Below, piece by piece: positions 62,401 to 64,000 of a stretch of DNA of 64,000 nt. The notes below the pieces were generated by a model. That model was not told the origin of the DNA and did not search any database. It was given only the letters and a program-made list of their open reading frames with translations. How positions within the stretch are numbered: position 1 is the stretch's first letter; the number at the start of each line of letters is the position of its first letter. This DNA is from Deltaproteobacteria bacterium (GTDB taxonomy: Bacteria > Myxococcota_C > UBA6777). A program made the translations under genes and the position numbers. The stretch spans positions 531,538-595,537 of the forward strand of contig PCBK01000052.1 of the NCBI GenBank assembly GCA_002731275.1. The letters are read 5' to 3'.

Positions 62401-63148
62401 ATCCGTTCAGGACGTCCACTACGACAGTATCGGGATCTGAAGCGAGACCTTTATCATCAGTGACGACAAGCTCGATCTCGTAACGACCGGTTGCATCAGG
62501 TTGGAAGCTTGGTTTATCCAATGTTGCATCGGCAAACTCAGCTTTACTACCATTTGGTTTGGTCTTGAAGGTCCATTTGTACTTGATGTCATCGCCATCT
62601 GGATCGCGACTGTTGCTGCCGTTAAAGTCGACTTTTGTGCCAGGCGCGACTTTTTGGTCGGGACCTGCGTCTGCGAACGGTTTGTCGTTGGGGGCTGCTG
62701 TGACGCTGATGGTGACTTCATCGGAAGTGACTGCGTCGTTGCTCTGGTCGTTGACTGTGACCTTGAGCGTGTATGTCCCGACAACGTCTGGAGTGAAGGT
62801 TGTATTTTCAGCCTTTGGATCGGAGACTGTGGCGCTGCTGCCGCTCGGGGCTGTAAGCTCCCATGTGAAGATAAGATAGTCACCATCTGGATCGTCCGAT
62901 TCGGACGCGCTGATCTTGACTTTTTCACCGACAACGGCCTTGGAAGGTGCTGTCACTTTCGCTGTTGGGGGATCGTTCTTGAGGGGTTGAAGGCATCGTT
63001 TCGCGCGACACTCTAAAGTCTCAGGGCAATCGGCTTGTGTCTCACATGGTGAGTTTTCTGTGGGCTCGCTGCCACCATCCGAACACGCTGACAAAAACAG
63101 CATAGAGAGTAGGGCAAGCCACACACTCCATTTCCAAATACATTTCAT
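59414..63148 (-). CDS. PKD and IPT/TIG repeat lipoprotein
   Basis: The 1244-residue product has a lipobox LLSMLFLSACS. A Cys-rich module (CETQADCPETLECRAKRC) follows at about residues 35-52, then two PKD-like domains (PTAKVTAPSKAVVGEKVKIS and DKPFADAGPDQKVAPGTKV), then nine or ten IPT/TIG domains, each starting with (P)-x-(L/I)-x-x-(L/I)-x-P and carrying GTYDVxVxNPxGxxSN, and a Cys-rich C-terminus of about 50 residues. It should form a long surface fibre. GGAGG lies 8 bases before ATG 63148, which decides the start over an earlier in-frame position. Binding target unknown. Confidence 0.9.
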   Translation of the reverse strand: MKCIWKWSVWLALLSMLFLSACSDGGSEPTENSPCETQADCPETLECRAKRCLQPLKNDPPTAKVTAPSKAVVGEKVKISASESDDPDGDYLIFTWELTAPSGSSATVSDPKAENTTFTPDVVGTYTLKVTVNDQSNDAVTSDEVTISVTAAPNDKPFADAGPDQKVAPGTKVDFNGSNSRDPDGDDIKYKWTFKTKPNGSKAEFADATLDKPSFQPDATGRYEIELVVTDDKGLASDPDTVVVDVLNGWDLTPSLDKMDPTEGLVESSVSMKITGKDFVDGAMILLNRKRYETKFVSETELTATMNLQGATPGTHDFEIINPNNKRSNQLKFTIKDIPTPSITSLDPARPYTNTKITLKVIGEGFVQASKIFFSNTTELKTTFVSDKELQADLDLKDVIPDKYDVIVKSPAGRQSNVVQLEVLAPTAAPVLNVLNPPSAEFGSKVTFSVHGIGYNPGAVIYFDGKALPSKRPNRTEVQADPELDLTGYSKEGFVDVYVQNPDGQKSNVEKFFIESTSPTPVLDRILPFTIYLDKKTTIAIYGRRFKQGAKLEIGTKTINVTFKSSTYLEAELDTTNGWQSGSFQAKVVNPAGQKSNAYKVNISDLIPSIATLTPSGWNTSCDTEVQVFGSNFLPKSTLEFNTKKYTPNNTNPKYKLTYVSPTQLKFSLSKNDISASSSTSATLYKVKVFNGSSSSTDYEFPVLGGKPTAPGVQRLRPASGAADTIISIQADYNYSVGRFLPGSVLLFNGVPQQTACSFSSTSSYCYDLQVKLDLSGIKPGKYDVHVTNPCGAKSTPVPFLVVDPPTPIIGRTVPAYVKVGAKTKITISGVNISRNHKLLWNGKEINSTFLSSDEIVTDIIDFSSATPGDVTIQIDNNNGQKTSTIKFPVVSTPTLTISNISETKLQRGQSVGPINVTGSGFTTNSVLYFAGQKVAATYGGPLLMYIPKLDLTNTKPGTYSFYVEENGKKSNEYTVAVRPKPSAVIDYLSNTTAVAGKDSSKSVTIYGSGFCQTSGTSTSCSSNPKVVIINNDTKQDVSSRYTISTPYVSYIYGSFDLTGLPQGDYVFYVELPTGERSNPAVFSIQPPPDPTASSVSPTIAYRGNAKQQISVRGANFVTGDIIVFNDQVLNRIPGVAQNSGNELTGTIDLSSIKVAKKYPIYAYRCKNTTCTKIAKTTTVYIDVKDPSCTAAVNCATTMLPAGSEACNTSSNTCMVKCTTTADCTKLPFASSGITCTSNFCTNP

Positions 63149-63679
63149 CGAGAATCCTCCGGGCTTAAAATACAACACAATCCTTGTAGGGTGCGTGTGC
63201 GACGAAAAGCTATCGACACTACCCATGTATCAGTACAGTTGATGCGTAAAGCAAGGTTTCTATAGGGTTCGCTTTAGGAAGCGAAGATACATCCATTATA
63301 TGTCGATCGTAAGGACATGCCTATTACAGCATACTTACGAAAATTCACCTGAATGTTACAGCCTTTGAACCAAAATAGCAACGCCCCCATGATACACCTC
63401 TCCGTTTTCCATCGTGTGGATTTTTGGGGATCGGGTTCTTTACAATGCAAAGACCACACAGCAAAAGACCCACTTTCTCACCGTTTTGTCTCCTCCACAC
63501 ACATCCACTCAACTCCACAACTCTGGTGTCGACACTTTCATTGTGTTATCAGTCTCTTACAGAAAATTGTCTTTATTTGAGATCGGATTTGAATTGGTTG
63601 CGTTTGAAACAAACATGCTCACCGCAGCGTATCGCTTTCACTAACAAGCTCAACATCGTTCAAGATAAAGGAGTGTATG
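63149..63679. other. Divergent intergenic region
   Basis: About 530 bases with no gene. TTCGCTT-TAGG-AAGCGAA at 63268-63285 is a perfect 7-bp hairpin. TACAAT at 63441-63446 is a possible -10 box for the gene at 63680, without a clear -35 box. Confidence 0.4.
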
Positions 63680-64000
63680 ATGAAGAAACATGTCTGGAGC
63701 GCTTTGTGTGTCGCGGCTTTTTTGCTGCTACCACAGCTCGCACAAGCCCAAGGCTTTTTGATCCCAACTGACCGTCGGGTCGCCCCTCTCGCTCTCAAAT
63801 ATCACCGTGTCTCCGTGAAGATCAAAGACCGCGCAGCACGCACCACCGTCAAACAGGTCTTCGTCAACAACACCAATCGCTTGCTCGAAGCGCACTTCGT
63901 GTTTCCCTTACCACCGAGCGCAACTGTCTCCAACTTCGTGATGTACATCAACGGCAAAAAGACCAAAGGTGCCGTTCTCGTCCGTGAAAAGGCCGCGCGC
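63680..64000 (+). CDS. Secreted VIT-domain protein, N-terminal part (partial)
   Basis: The frame runs off the window end after 107 codons. A signal peptide (MKKHVWSALCVAAFLLLPQLAQAQ) is followed by LALKYHRVSVKIKDRAARTTVKQVFVNNTNRLLEAHFVFPLPPSATVSNFVMYINGKKTKG, the start of a VIT (inter-alpha-trypsin inhibitor) domain. Full relatives have a VWA domain next. AAAGGAG lies 6 bases before ATG 63680; ATG 63677 is an alternative. It should be exported. Confidence 0.88.
   Translation, partial: MKKHVWSALCVAAFLLLPQLAQAQGFLIPTDRRVAPLALKYHRVSVKIKDRAARTTVKQVFVNNTNRLLEAHFVFPLPPSATVSNFVMYINGKKTKGAVLVREKAAR

Noticed and set aside
1..64000. CRISPR array or integrated prophage
   Set aside because: No regularly spaced identical repeats, cas genes, integrase or phage structural genes were seen.

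Overview
The window looks like a chromosomal segment from a free-living Gram-negative bacterium of the Myxococcota/Bradymonadota (former 'deltaproteobacterial') type. The evidence is the gene content: many large lipoproteins with a lipobox, Hanks-type Ser/Thr kinases with PEGA tails, sulfatase-modifying-factor (FGE) domain proteins, zinc-ribbon/transmembrane/low-complexity regulators, FG-GAP, IPT/TIG and MopE-type Cys-rich surface proteins, and an ECF sigma/anti-sigma pair. Base composition is near 50% GC throughout. The lineage is an inference from gene content; no rRNA or ribosomal protein gene is present.

Layout. 1-17.5 kb: the tail of an aldehyde dehydrogenase, a zinc-ribbon coiled-coil protein overlapping a DnaQ-WYL exonuclease, a copper-binding lipoprotein, a TPR protein, a Ppx/GppA-like gene, a YbhN-like membrane protein, a macro-domain protein, two FGE-domain proteins, an ECF sigma/anti-sigma operon and pepA. 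17.6-24.2 kb: an apparent peptide-modification (RiPP-like) locus with an HPr-kinase-like ATPase, a PqqD-like protein, a giant FG-GAP lipoprotein, a 65-residue candidate precursor with a YxxP motif, and an S24/S26-type protease. 24.3-33.3 kb: structured non-coding DNA, a MoxR/DUF58 pair, and a Ser/Thr kinase followed by a giant AAA/TPR regulator. 33.4-36.1 kb: a ceramidase-like lipoprotein.

36.3-41.0 kb is the RNA-rich part. A tmRNA gene (tag ANDNVELALAA) is interrupted in its T loop by a group I intron whose P8 region carries a broken LAGLIDADG endonuclease gene on the opposite strand. At 39.7-40.1 kb a separate transcription unit, with a good promoter and a terminator, holds tRNA halves in permuted order (3' half before 5' half), including an Asp(GUC)-like one. 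It is followed by a conserved gene of unknown function at 40.3 kb. This unit is the most unusual thing in the window.

41.0-64.0 kb: glpD, a SWIM zinc-finger protein, a Tat-exported PhoD-like lipoprotein, another PEGA kinase, a DusC-like tRNA dihydrouridine synthase, a secreted Arg/Trp/Cys-rich repeat protein, a P-loop protein, an alpha/beta hydrolase, a small lipoprotein, a MopE-like lipoprotein, a peptidoglycan-binding/lysozyme-like protein, a palindromic MITE-like element (58.8-59.2 kb), a PKD/IPT lipoprotein, and the start of a secreted VIT-domain protein cut by the window end.
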